Assembly: GCF_018128925.1 (NCBI RefSeq)
Contig: NZ_CP067007.1
Coordinates: 186,001-250,000, forward strand
DNA from: Nitrosopumilus sp. K4
GTDB taxonomy: Archaea; Thermoproteota; Nitrososphaeria; Nitrososphaerales; Nitrosopumilaceae
Direction: 5' to 3'
DNA: 64,000 nucleotides
The position numbers and the translations under genes are program-made. The notes below the pieces were generated by a model. The model searched no databases and had not been told where the DNA came from. It was given only the letters and a program-made list of their open reading frames with translations. Below, in pieces: positions 24,026 through 32,331 of this stretch (the first letter of the stretch is position 1; the number at the start of each line of letters is the position of its first letter).

Positions 24026-25850
24026 AGAACAATTTAATCAGATATCTCCTAGTGAGTTCTTTTACAGTAATCGTGATTTAGCTGGTTTTAGCAATCCTAC
24101 CCGTTCTCTTTATACTGCTGTTAGAGAATTTGTTGAAAATGCATTAGACGCATGTGATCAAAAAGGAATCTTGCCTGATGTCCATCTGACCATCAAAGCC
24201 GTAGATCCTGATAAATCTGACCCAAAACCATACATTTTGACTGTAAAAGATAATGGCCCTGGTGTTGATGCTGAGCATATCCCTTTGGCATTTGGGACTG
24301 TCTTGTATGGTTCAAAATTTGGATTAAAACAAGCAAGAGGAATGTTTGGGTTGGGTGCAACTATGGCAATTCTTTATGGCCAAATTACAACAAACAAGCC
24401 TGTTATTGTAAAAAGCTCTACTGATGGAGAAATACAAAATGAATTTGAGATTTTACTTGATATCCAAAAAAACAAACCTATAATTCAAAAACACACTACC
24501 AAAGAAGTTTCTAAAAAAGGTCTATCTGTCAGTATTTGTTTAGAAGGGGATTATTCTAAAGCTGGTTCAAAAATTAGAGATTATGTTTATGAAACATCTC
24601 TTATCACTCCCTACGCAACAATTACTTTTGATGATCCTAAAGGAGAAAAATACCATCACCCGAGATTTGTTAAAGAGATACCTCCTCCTCCAACTATAAT
24701 CAGACCTCATCCTCATGGAATTGATGTAGAGCGTATTCGTAGGATGATAGTTGAATCACAATTTGAACTTCCAAACATAGATGATACTATGATAGAAAAA
24801 GTGAGAAAGGATTTAGGACTATCAAAAAAGAATTTGAGCTTTACAGCAATAATGGATAAGGCAAAAAAGAAATGGAAAAATCTTTCACGTCAGGTTAGAG
24901 TTGTAATTGCGTTAATGTCATTTCTAAAAATGGATTTTGAAAAACTCCAAAAAATTAGAATTGAAGATCTTGATGTACCTAATAAAAAATTACATTATTG
25001 GGATTTTGGAGACTCTCAATCAAAAGAAGTTGAAATTGATCCTGAGAGCCCATATTACAAGCAATTGACAAATACTGTTCAAGGAGAACCTTTGACTACT
25101 TTTCTGACAAAGAGATTTCAACGTGTTGGTCCTACAACTGCTGTAAAATTTGCAGAATTTGCAGGATTCAAACCTGAAAAAAGAATGGGTACTATGACAA
25201 ATCAAGAACTAGTAACACTTAGTGATTCACTACAAAAATTTGATGACTTTCTTTCTCCTGATCCAAGTTGTCTTGCACCTCTTGGGGAAGAACCTCTTGA
25301 AAAGGGAATAAAGAAATTTTTCAATCCTGATTTTGCTGCAGTTGTTCAACGACCTGCTTCAGCATACTCTGGATTTCCATTTATAGTTGAAATGGGGATA
25401 GCATATGGGGGGGATATCAAACCTGGTGGCCCTCACGTTTATCGATATGCAAATAGAATTCCACTACTTTATGATGAAGGAAGTGATGTTGTTCTTAAAG
25501 TTGTTAATGATACTGACTGGGGACGTTACAAAGTAAAAGGTGAACCTCCATTCATCATAGTCTCTCACATCTGTTCTACCAGAATTCCTTACAAAACTGC
25601 TGGTAAAGAAAATGTTGCAGACAGACCAGAAATTGAACGTGAATTAAGACTAGCCCTACAATTTCTATCTAGAAAACTGGCTGCATACATGTCAAAGAAA
25701 GGACAAGCTGAGATGGCAAAGAAACGTGCAAATCTCTATGCTAAATATATTCCAATGATAGCTCAATTTTGTACAGAGCTTGCAGGAAAGAAAAAAGAAC
25801 CCAATTATAAGAAAATTTTAGAAGAGGAGACAATAGATGGCAACCAGTAA
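24012..25850 (+). CDS. top6B: DNA topoisomerase VI subunit B
   Basis: The ATPase subunit (612 residues) of the type IIB topoisomerase. The GHKL motifs are present: REFVENALDACDQ, LTVKDNGPGVDAEHI and GMFGLGATMAI, then a helix-two-turn-helix segment and the transducer domain with KPGGPHVYRYANRIPLLYD split across strands. It opens DNA gates with Top6A, encoded immediately downstream with a 14-base overlap, and starts inside the end of the KH gene. Confidence 0.97.
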   Translation: MSSIKEQFNQISPSEFFYSNRDLAGFSNPTRSLYTAVREFVENALDACDQKGILPDVHLTIKAVDPDKSDPKPYILTVKDNGPGVDAEHIPLAFGTVLYGSKFGLKQARGMFGLGATMAILYGQITTNKPVIVKSSTDGEIQNEFEILLDIQKNKPIIQKHTTKEVSKKGLSVSICLEGDYSKAGSKIRDYVYETSLITPYATITFDDPKGEKYHHPRFVKEIPPPPTIIRPHPHGIDVERIRRMIVESQFELPNIDDTMIEKVRKDLGLSKKNLSFTAIMDKAKKKWKNLSRQVRVVIALMSFLKMDFEKLQKIRIEDLDVPNKKLHYWDFGDSQSKEVEIDPESPYYKQLTNTVQGEPLTTFLTKRFQRVGPTTAVKFAEFAGFKPEKRMGTMTNQELVTLSDSLQKFDDFLSPDPSCLAPLGEEPLEKGIKKFFNPDFAAVVQRPASAYSGFPFIVEMGIAYGGDIKPGGPHVYRYANRIPLLYDEGSDVVLKVVNDTDWGRYKVKGEPPFIIVSHICSTRIPYKTAGKENVADRPEIERELRLALQFLSRKLAAYMSKKGQAEMAKKRANLYAKYIPMIAQFCTELAGKKKEPNYKKILEEETIDGNQ

Positions 25851-26943
25851 AAAATCAAACAGACTCAAAAAAGCTGAAAAAAAACAAAAAGACATTCTTG
25901 AAATCTTAAAATCTCATGGTGCAAAAATCTATGAAGATCTAGACAATGGCCAATTTCCAAAATTCTCTATTCCAAGCCGTTCAGTAAGTAATATTGTATA
26001 TGATAAAAAACTTAGGCAATACATTTTAGGTAATTCAGCAGCTGTGAGAAACTCTAGAAATTCTTCTCAATTAAGATCATTTACTCAATTAATGTGGCTT
26101 GCTTTTTTTGCAAATAGGCTTTCCAAAGAAAAGAAATCATCTACATTGAGAGATGTTTATTATTCTTCTCAAGCATTTGCAATAGAATTTGAAGATCAAT
26201 CTGAGTCTGACAATATAATTGTGGATCTTGAAGCAGTTCTATCAAAACCCAGAGAAGACTTTCACATATTTCCTGAAGAGAGAAGTTCTATTTTTGGCGA
26301 TTTGAATGTAGAGTATACTATTCCGGGCTATGAGGGGAAAACTATGAATCTTTCAAACCATCCTGATGGATATTCTATTGGACCCAGCTTAACTACTGCT
26401 GAATTATTAGACACTAGTGCAGAAATTGTGATAGCAATTGAAAAAGGTGGTTTGTTTACCAGATTCGTTGAAGAACAAGTTGATAAAAAATTCAAATCTA
26501 TAATTATAAACACTGGTGGGCAGGCCCCTCGTTCTACAAGAACTCTTCTAAAAAGACTTCATGATGAAATGGGTCTTCCTGTAATTGTGCTGACTGATGG
26601 TGATGTGTATGGAGAACATATTGCAATGGTAATAAAATCTGGTTCTGCAAATGCTGCACACTTAAGGGAGCTTACTGTTCCTGATGCAAAATGGGTTGGT
26701 GTGTGGGCTACTGATATTGAAAAATACAAACTTCCAACAATTCCAATGACTGAGTCTGACATTAAGCGCTGTTATGATCTTCAAAAAGATCCAAGATATG
26801 AAGAAGGAATTTGGAAAAAAGAACTTGATGTGTTTTTAAAAATAAAGAGAAAGGCTGAATTAGAAGCATTCTCAAAGTATGGTCTTACAAACATCACAGA
26901 CAAGTACCTTCCACAGAAATTAGAACTAGCAAAAAGTCTTTGA
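25837..26943 (+). CDS. top6A: DNA topoisomerase VI subunit A
   Basis: The Spo11-like DNA-cleaving subunit (368 residues). The catalytic tyrosine lies in TLRDVYYSSQAF (about Tyr109) and the Toprim domain shows AIEKGGLFTRF, with acidic residues in IVLTDGDVYGEHI. It forms the A2B2 enzyme with the upstream top6B product. Last gene of the run that begins with aIF2beta. Confidence 0.97.
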   Translation: MATSKKSNRLKKAEKKQKDILEILKSHGAKIYEDLDNGQFPKFSIPSRSVSNIVYDKKLRQYILGNSAAVRNSRNSSQLRSFTQLMWLAFFANRLSKEKKSSTLRDVYYSSQAFAIEFEDQSESDNIIVDLEAVLSKPREDFHIFPEERSSIFGDLNVEYTIPGYEGKTMNLSNHPDGYSIGPSLTTAELLDTSAEIVIAIEKGGLFTRFVEEQVDKKFKSIIINTGGQAPRSTRTLLKRLHDEMGLPVIVLTDGDVYGEHIAMVIKSGSANAAHLRELTVPDAKWVGVWATDIEKYKLPTIPMTESDIKRCYDLQKDPRYEEGIWKKELDVFLKIKRKAELEAFSKYGLTNITDKYLPQKLELAKSL

Positions 26944-27414
26944 CTATTTTATTCTTAAAGTTAAAACACCGTTTCTGTATTTGAAATCAAAAATCTGCAT
27001 TGCGTTGGAACCTTCAATTGGAACTTCTTTTGAAAATCCTCCAGAACCTCTAATGTATAAAATTCCATCAATCAATCTAACTGCAATTTTATCTTCTGGA
27101 CCTGGAACCTCTGATACAAAAACAAATTCTCCTTCCCCTTTGATAAGATCATACACCCAATTTTTTGACTCTTGTTCCCTTGGAGCATAGATTGGTTTTT
27201 GCTCTTTGGTCATTTTCTTTAGAACTCGAACCCAATAAAACATGGTGATGGCAGCTGCTCCAATTAAAATAAAACTCACAAATCCTGAACCGGATCTCTG
27301 AGTCATAACATAGATAATTCCTAAAAACAAAATTATCATTATTGGGATAACAAAATTTACAGATTGTTCATTTGAATATGTACCCTTATAACTTGCCAAA
27401 CATCCAAAATTCAT
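26944..27414 (-). CDS. Membrane-anchored Hsp20/alpha-crystallin-like protein
   Basis: From ATG 27414 (156 residues) two membrane helices (about 20-37 and 44-63) are followed by a beta-rich domain resembling a small heat-shock/CS domain: GEFVFVSEVPGPEDKIAVRL, DGILYIRGSGGFSKEVPI and the closing YRNGVLTLRIK, comparable to the E-PG-...-NGVLT-I signature of Hsp20. Small heat-shock proteins are normally soluble. An upstream ATG at 27453 is less likely because it almost touches the divergent gene. No oligomerisation tail (I-x-I/V) is seen. Confidence 0.65.
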   Translation of the reverse strand: MNFGCLASYKGTYSNEQSVNFVIPIMIILFLGIIYVMTQRSGSGFVSFILIGAAAITMFYWVRVLKKMTKEQKPIYAPREQESKNWVYDLIKGEGEFVFVSEVPGPEDKIAVRLIDGILYIRGSGGFSKEVPIEGSNAMQIFDFKYRNGVLTLRIK

Positions 27415-27471
27415 TCTTACCAAATATAAAGTATCTTTGGTTTTTATTACCATTTTTTGGGATTTGTCATA

Positions 27472-27696
27472 TTGACAGATGAAAAAAAAATTGGTAAATT
27501 AACTATGAAAGAAATTATTCTAAAGGGTTCGATTATAGCTATAATTGTAACGGTTCCATCAATCGTTGCATTTCTTGCAAGTTGGAATATTTTGAATGAT
27601 CTAATTCAGGCGGCTATAATTGGTGCTGTAGTTCATTTCATTGCAATGGGTTTTTCACTTAAAATCTCAAAAAAGATATTGGTAAAACATGACTGA
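27472..27696 (+). CDS. Two-TM small membrane protein (74 aa)
   Basis: From TTG 27472 the protein begins LTDEKKIGKLTMKEI and has membrane helices at about 19-37 and 43-61, with a basic end. The frame can be extended to TTG 27457, but that leaves almost no promoter. Its last eight bases overlap the HTH gene, so the two are probably one operon. No family recognised. Confidence 0.6.
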   Translation: MTDEKKIGKLTMKEIILKGSIIAIIVTVPSIVAFLASWNILNDLIQAAIIGAVVHFIAMGFSLKISKKILVKHD

Positions 27697-28045
27697 TTTA
27701 AAAAAACTGGAAAATGATCTGATTTCTGAAATAAAATTAGATCCTATTCAAGCAAAAATCTATCTTTTAGTTACTTGTTCTGGAAAAATGTCTCCAAAAC
27801 AAATATCTAAAAAATTAAACATATCTGAATCTGAAGCCTTGAAAAATTCTAAAGGTCTTATAGAATTGGGTGCATTTATTGACATTACTGAAACTGAGTT
27901 TGAAGCAATGCATCCGAGATTTACAGCTGTTAACATGTATCGTAGGTATTGTGAAAGAGAAAATATTGAGTTTAAAAGAAACAAAATAGTTGATAACATT
28001 GGGGTAGTTTTAGAAAGACACTATGATGATGCAAGAACTAAATAA
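27689..28045 (+). CDS. TrmB-like helix-turn-helix regulator (118 aa)
   Basis: A small DNA-binding protein: a winged helix with LDPIQAKIYLLVTCSGKM, SPKQISKKLNISESEALKN and LIELGAFIDITETEFEAM, followed by a short helical tail (NMYRRYCERENIEFKRNK). The pattern fits the TrmB/Sugar-sensing HTH type without the effector domain. It overlaps the membrane protein upstream, which may be its sensor or target. Confidence 0.75.
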   Translation: MTDLKKLENDLISEIKLDPIQAKIYLLVTCSGKMSPKQISKKLNISESEALKNSKGLIELGAFIDITETEFEAMHPRFTAVNMYRRYCERENIEFKRNKIVDNIGVVLERHYDDARTK

Positions 28046-28067
28046 TACTAATGAATGGTGAACATCG

Positions 28068-28466
28068 TTGACAATCGATACTGAATCATGTAAACATCAA
28101 CCCGTGTATTTTGGTGTAGTTAACATCAACATTAATGAGCGTACTATAGGTTCCGTTGATGTTTGGCGTTGTGGCATGTGCAAAAAAAGATTTTGTGAAG
28201 AAAAACAGTTAGGTATTGAAGAATTAGCTGATTTGGTAGGGATGCCAAAAATTGATCCTGATGCAAAATGGGGTGTAACTGTTTGCAAACTACAAGAAGG
28301 AAAATACCGGTGGAAATTAGTTAGATTGAAAGAAAATGGTGAAATTAAACATGAATGTGTTGATGAGCAAATCATTCCACTCAAAGTAAATAATTTCAAA
28401 GTTGAAGATGATAAGCATTGGAGCTTTTTGATTGATGATAATATCAACAAGGCAGTTGAAATCTAA
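28068..28466 (+). CDS. Uncharacterised protein with CxxC site (132 aa)
   Basis: Starts at TTG 28068. An N-terminal C/H pair (ESCKHQP) and a CGMCKKRFCEE segment may make one zinc site; the remainder is a beta-rich domain with many charged residues. It lies 22 bases after the HTH gene and eight before the next gene, probably one transcript. No family recognised. Confidence 0.65.
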   Translation: MTIDTESCKHQPVYFGVVNININERTIGSVDVWRCGMCKKRFCEEKQLGIEELADLVGMPKIDPDAKWGVTVCKLQEGKYRWKLVRLKENGEIKHECVDEQIIPLKVNNFKVEDDKHWSFLIDDNINKAVEI

Positions 28467-28474
28467 TTTCTAAA

Positions 28475-28759
28475 ATGAATCTCAAAGTTCACATTAACAA
28501 CATACATGGGAGTCAAATGGCTGCAAAAATTACAGGAAAATTCACCCTTGATGATCATACGTTTAGATTCAATGCAATTGCATTTGGCAGAATAGGTGGA
28601 CAAAATGTGGGTGCAAAACTCTCAAAAACAACTGAAAAAGAATTAGAAAAACTAGGCTATGATGTAGAGGAAGTAATTTTATCTCTTCAATCCAATTTGT
28701 TACAAGGTGATCTTACATTGCCTGAGGGACTAAAACGAGAATCTTTTGTAGATGATTAG
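28475..28759 (+). CDS. Uncharacterised protein (94 aa)
   Basis: A 94-residue soluble protein with an N-terminal beta-rich half ([21 protein letters not shown]) and a glycine-rich turn ([11 protein letters not shown]), then a helical half. No cysteines. ATG 28475. It closes the four-gene group from 27472, and its stop overlaps that of the convergent mtnP gene by four bases. Confidence 0.65.
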   Translation: MNLKVHINNIHGSQMAAKITGKFTLDDHTFRFNAIAFGRIGGQNVGAKLSKTTEKELEKLGYDVEEVILSLQSNLLQGDLTLPEGLKRESFVDD

Positions 28760-29547
28760 AATTCTGCTTCTTCTAGTGCCTTAGCACAAGAACAACTTCT
28801 TGTTTTGGGAATTTTATCTATTAATTCCGTCAAAACTTGTTTTGTGCTTTCAACATTTTTTGATAATGTTTCTAAAACCTCTTTTGCTGTAACTGGTTTT
28901 TCAGCCCATACATCATAATCTGTAACTGTTGAAATTGATGCATAACACATCTGTGCTTCTCTTGCAAGTTGACATTCTGGAACAAGTGTCATGCCAATAA
29001 TTTCTGCACCTGTTGTTCGATAAAATTTTGATTCTGCTTTTGTTGAAAACCTTGGTCCTTCTATGCATACATAAGTACAGTCCTTATGGATTTTCAAATT
29101 TTGCTTGTTTACTACATCTAAAATTGATGATTGTAATTCTGGACAAAATGGATCTGCTACCGAAATGTGAATCACACGTCCATCCTCAGAAAATGAACCG
29201 TCTCTTGATTTTGTAAAATCTAAAAATTGTGTTGGTAGAGCAAAATGACCTGGTTCGACTTCTTCTTTTAAACTGCCAACTGCAGATGGTGCAATAATTC
29301 TTGAAACTCCTAATTCCTTAAATGCCCAAATGTTTGCTTTGTAGTTTATCATGTGAGGTGGGATTGAATGTTTTTTTCCATGTCTAGGCAAAAATGCAAT
29401 TTTTCTTCCTTTGAAAACACCAACTGTAATTTTATCTGAAGGCTTGCCAAACGGTGTATTGATATCTATTTCCTGAGGATTTTCCAATAATCCTGAATCA
29501 TAAATTCCAGTACCTCCAAAAATTCCAATTTCTACATCTTTATCCAT
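28756..29547 (-). CDS. mtnP: S-methyl-5'-thioadenosine phosphorylase
   Basis: Cleaves methylthioadenosine with phosphate to adenine and methylthioribose-1-P. Motifs: [15 protein letters not shown], the phosphate site [41 protein letters not shown] and [14 protein letters not shown]. The C-terminus carries CSC, like the CxC motif of thermostable archaeal MTAP II. ATG 29547 (263 residues) overlaps the apt stop by one base, giving a coupled apt-mtnP adenine-salvage pair; a longer frame to 29571 is unlikely. Confidence 0.93.
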   Translation of the reverse strand: MDKDVEIGIFGGTGIYDSGLLENPQEIDINTPFGKPSDKITVGVFKGRKIAFLPRHGKKHSIPPHMINYKANIWAFKELGVSRIIAPSAVGSLKEEVEPGHFALPTQFLDFTKSRDGSFSEDGRVIHISVADPFCPELQSSILDVVNKQNLKIHKDCTYVCIEGPRFSTKAESKFYRTTGAEIIGMTLVPECQLAREAQMCYASISTVTDYDVWAEKPVTAKEVLETLSKNVESTKQVLTELIDKIPKTRSCSCAKALEEAEF

Positions 29548-30059
29548 TAATATTTCACCAATGATTTGCAATTGTATTTGCTAATCCCATTCATTCCGTT
29601 TAATTCGGTGAGTTCTATGATAAATGCAAAACCTGTGATGTTTCCTCCTACTTTTTCAATCAATTTGGCTGATGCCTTTGCTGTTCCACCTGTCGCTAAA
29701 AGGTCATCACAAATGATAACTTTTTGACCTTCCTCAATTATGCCCTTTTGAATTTCAATTGTATCTTGACCATATTCTATCTTGTAAGATAGTTTTGTAG
29801 TCTTTCCGGGAAGTTTTCCTGCCTTTCTTATCATTATCATGCCCTTGTTGTATCTTGTAGCCAAAATACAGGCTAGAATAAATCCTCTTGATTCGATTCC
29901 AGCAAATACATCTACATCCTTAGGGTGAAAATACTTGGCAAATTCATCTGCAATATATGATAATGATGATGGATCCTTTAGAATTGGACTAAAATCACGA
30001 AATAATATCCCTTTCTTAGGGAAGTTTGGAAATTCAGCAATTTTGTCTTTAAGATTCAT
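29547..30059 (-). CDS. apt: Adenine phosphoribosyltransferase
   Basis: Turns adenine and PRPP into AMP. The 170-residue protein shows [25 protein letters not shown], the [10 protein letters not shown] loop and the PRPP-binding [17 protein letters not shown]. The adenine released by the MTAP encoded next to it is its natural substrate, so the operon recycles the by-product of polyamine synthesis. Confidence 0.95.
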   Translation of the reverse strand: MNLKDKIAEFPNFPKKGILFRDFSPILKDPSSLSYIADEFAKYFHPKDVDVFAGIESRGFILACILATRYNKGMIMIRKAGKLPGKTTKLSYKIEYGQDTIEIQKGIIEEGQKVIICDDLLATGGTAKASAKLIEKVGGNITGFAFIIELTELNGMNGISKYNCKSLVKY

Positions 30060-30097
30060 AAAAAAAATTCAACGAGGTGAAATAAAATTGTTTGAAA

Positions 30098-32251
30098 TCA
30101 CTCTACTATGTATGTGGTTTCAGCTGAATCAAAAGCATCTTCTGCAGAAATAGTATATTTTCCAGGCACTGTGTCTTTGGGAATTATCCATGTCATGTTG
30201 ATCTCTCCTTGAGATGATGCAGGGAATTCTAAACTCTCAATTTCAGTTCCATTTTCATCAGTTATCTTGATCTCTACCGTTCCTTTAGCTCCTATGACTT
30301 TAATTTCAATACTATTTCCAACAGTTGGCACCTCTATTCCTTCTTTGACGCTAATTACCATTCCTTCTTGATGAATTGCTGAGACTTCGATTTCTATTTC
30401 CGCAAAGTTTGAACCACTGACTGCTTTAATTTTCCATTTTCCAGGTTCTGCTCCTGATGGGATTCTAAATCCATCCTCAGATATTTTCCCGTTTTTGTTG
30501 GAAAATGTTTCTTTTACTTTAACTTCTTTTCCACTAGGATCAAAAAGTGTAACTGTCAGGAGAACATTTGGGTTTGTATCTCCTAAAATCAAAATTGAAT
30601 CCCCTGGTGAATATTCTAGTTTTGTAGTAGAGATGTGTATGTCTCCAGAACCAACTTGTAATCCTACTGTGAATATCTCACTATTTTTTGTTGCTCCCTT
30701 GCTTACTACTGCAGTATACACGCCTGATGCATATCCATCAAGTTCTAATTCATAAGTAGTTCTTCCATCTGGTTTTAGTTTTATTGGGATGGTTTCGCCT
30801 TTTGGTTTATCAGAAGGATCTATAATTAACATGCTGAGTAATTCTGAAGGTTTTCCAGTAAGTGTGATTATAGCTGTTTCAGATGATTTGTAATTTAGCT
30901 TGTCAAATTCCAAATTAACTGGGATTGTTGGGAGTTGACCTAATCCTGCAAAAATAAATTCTTTATTTTTGCCCTGGGTTGCAATTAACGTCCATGTTCC
31001 TTCTTTGTCAACATTTGCAATTGTTGGATACTCTAACTCAACAAATCCTGTTTCATCCACTTCTATAATGTTTGAAAACCTTTCATCTCCTAATGGATCC
31101 TCTAGAATTAATTCAATTGGTTCGTTTGGCAGTGCTGTTCCATTAAATCTCATTGGGGAGCCAGGTTCGAATTTCAAACTCTCTGGAGATATGATGATTA
31201 CTTTGTCAGATTCAACACTCCAGTTTTTCAAAAGTTTACTTCTTCCATCTGTAATCTCTGCACTATATTTCCCAAATGGTGTGTCTAATGGTACAAGAAT
31301 TGGTTCATCAAGTTTCCAATTTCCTTTAGAATCAACTTCTGCTGTTCTTGTATTGATGATTTCTCCTTCTGGATTGGATATTTTAGCTGTGATGGCACTT
31401 CCTGGTTGCCCTGTACCTGAAATTTCCAACATGTCTCCTCTATGCATTACATTTGGAAGACCTTTGATTGTAAGTCTGATGTTATCTGATTCAGGAACTC
31501 TGTCTTCTAATCCTCCTAATCTTAAACTAATTTTCTTTTCTCCACCTTGTTTGTCTTTGACTTTGAAATCTACTCTATCTGCATCAATGTTCTTTGGAAT
31601 TTTCATTGTTGTCATAAAATGTCCTGCATCATTTGTAACAAAACTGCCAATCTTTTTTGAGTCTACATAAAAGTCAAATTCTTCTGTCTCTCCAAAATTA
31701 TCTCCTGTTACTCTGATTGTTCCGCCCACATTTGGTTTTTCAGGAATTATTCTAAAAATAGAATCTGTTAGCACTCCTTTTTCTGAAGTTGTTTTTGCTA
31801 TTGGTTTTGTACTTGCATCAGGTTTTTTTAATTCTCCTGCTATTGATTTTCCTATTTCAATTTCTTTATTGGTCTTGTCCAGTGCTTTCCAATTTATTCC
31901 CGAAGATATTTTGTCTGTTTTTACTCCAAACTTTATGGATTCTCCTGGCTTTACTGGTTCTGATGAGGTGAATATGATGACGCCTTGGGGTGTTTTTTCA
32001 CCTTTCCATCCTTCTTCTGTTTTAAATGACTTGAAACTAAAATCAGAACCTAGCCAAATTCTAAACGTACTGACATCTTTGGTTCCTTCATTTGTAAATT
32101 CAATAATTGTAGTTTCTTCAAAAGCAACACTTTTTGCACTGACTGATTCTGCGTATACACTTGGAATTACTGCAAATCCTATTGAAAATACTAGAACTGA
32201 AAGGAAAACTCCTCTCATAGAGGACATGTTCATTAGTTCAGTCTGTCTCAT
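30098..32251 (-). CDS. Large exported protein with Ig-like repeats
   Basis: A 717-residue secreted protein. A signal peptide (RGVFLSVLVFSIGFAVIPS, cleavage near VYA-ES) is followed by about seven beta-sandwich modules recognisable by recurring turns such as PGESIKFGV, PGSAITAKI, PNEPIELILEDP, PNVLLTVTLFDPSG and PGKWKIKAVSG. There is no C-terminal membrane segment. Typical of thaumarchaeal surface or matrix proteins; the function is unknown. Starts at ATG 32251, although internal ATGs a few codons on (MSSMRG) are equally good. Confidence 0.8.
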   Translation of the reverse strand: MRQTELMNMSSMRGVFLSVLVFSIGFAVIPSVYAESVSAKSVAFEETTIIEFTNEGTKDVSTFRIWLGSDFSFKSFKTEEGWKGEKTPQGVIIFTSSEPVKPGESIKFGVKTDKISSGINWKALDKTNKEIEIGKSIAGELKKPDASTKPIAKTTSEKGVLTDSIFRIIPEKPNVGGTIRVTGDNFGETEEFDFYVDSKKIGSFVTNDAGHFMTTMKIPKNIDADRVDFKVKDKQGGEKKISLRLGGLEDRVPESDNIRLTIKGLPNVMHRGDMLEISGTGQPGSAITAKISNPEGEIINTRTAEVDSKGNWKLDEPILVPLDTPFGKYSAEITDGRSKLLKNWSVESDKVIIISPESLKFEPGSPMRFNGTALPNEPIELILEDPLGDERFSNIIEVDETGFVELEYPTIANVDKEGTWTLIATQGKNKEFIFAGLGQLPTIPVNLEFDKLNYKSSETAIITLTGKPSELLSMLIIDPSDKPKGETIPIKLKPDGRTTYELELDGYASGVYTAVVSKGATKNSEIFTVGLQVGSGDIHISTTKLEYSPGDSILILGDTNPNVLLTVTLFDPSGKEVKVKETFSNKNGKISEDGFRIPSGAEPGKWKIKAVSGSNFAEIEIEVSAIHQEGMVISVKEGIEVPTVGNSIEIKVIGAKGTVEIKITDENGTEIESLEFPASSQGEINMTWIIPKDTVPGKYTISAEDAFDSAETTYIVE

Positions 32252-32331
32252 CTCTCACTTAAACCTTAAAGAATTTTTTTCATTTTTGTATTTCATGATT
32301 GAGTACTTTTTATCAGAAACCTTCTTTAATC

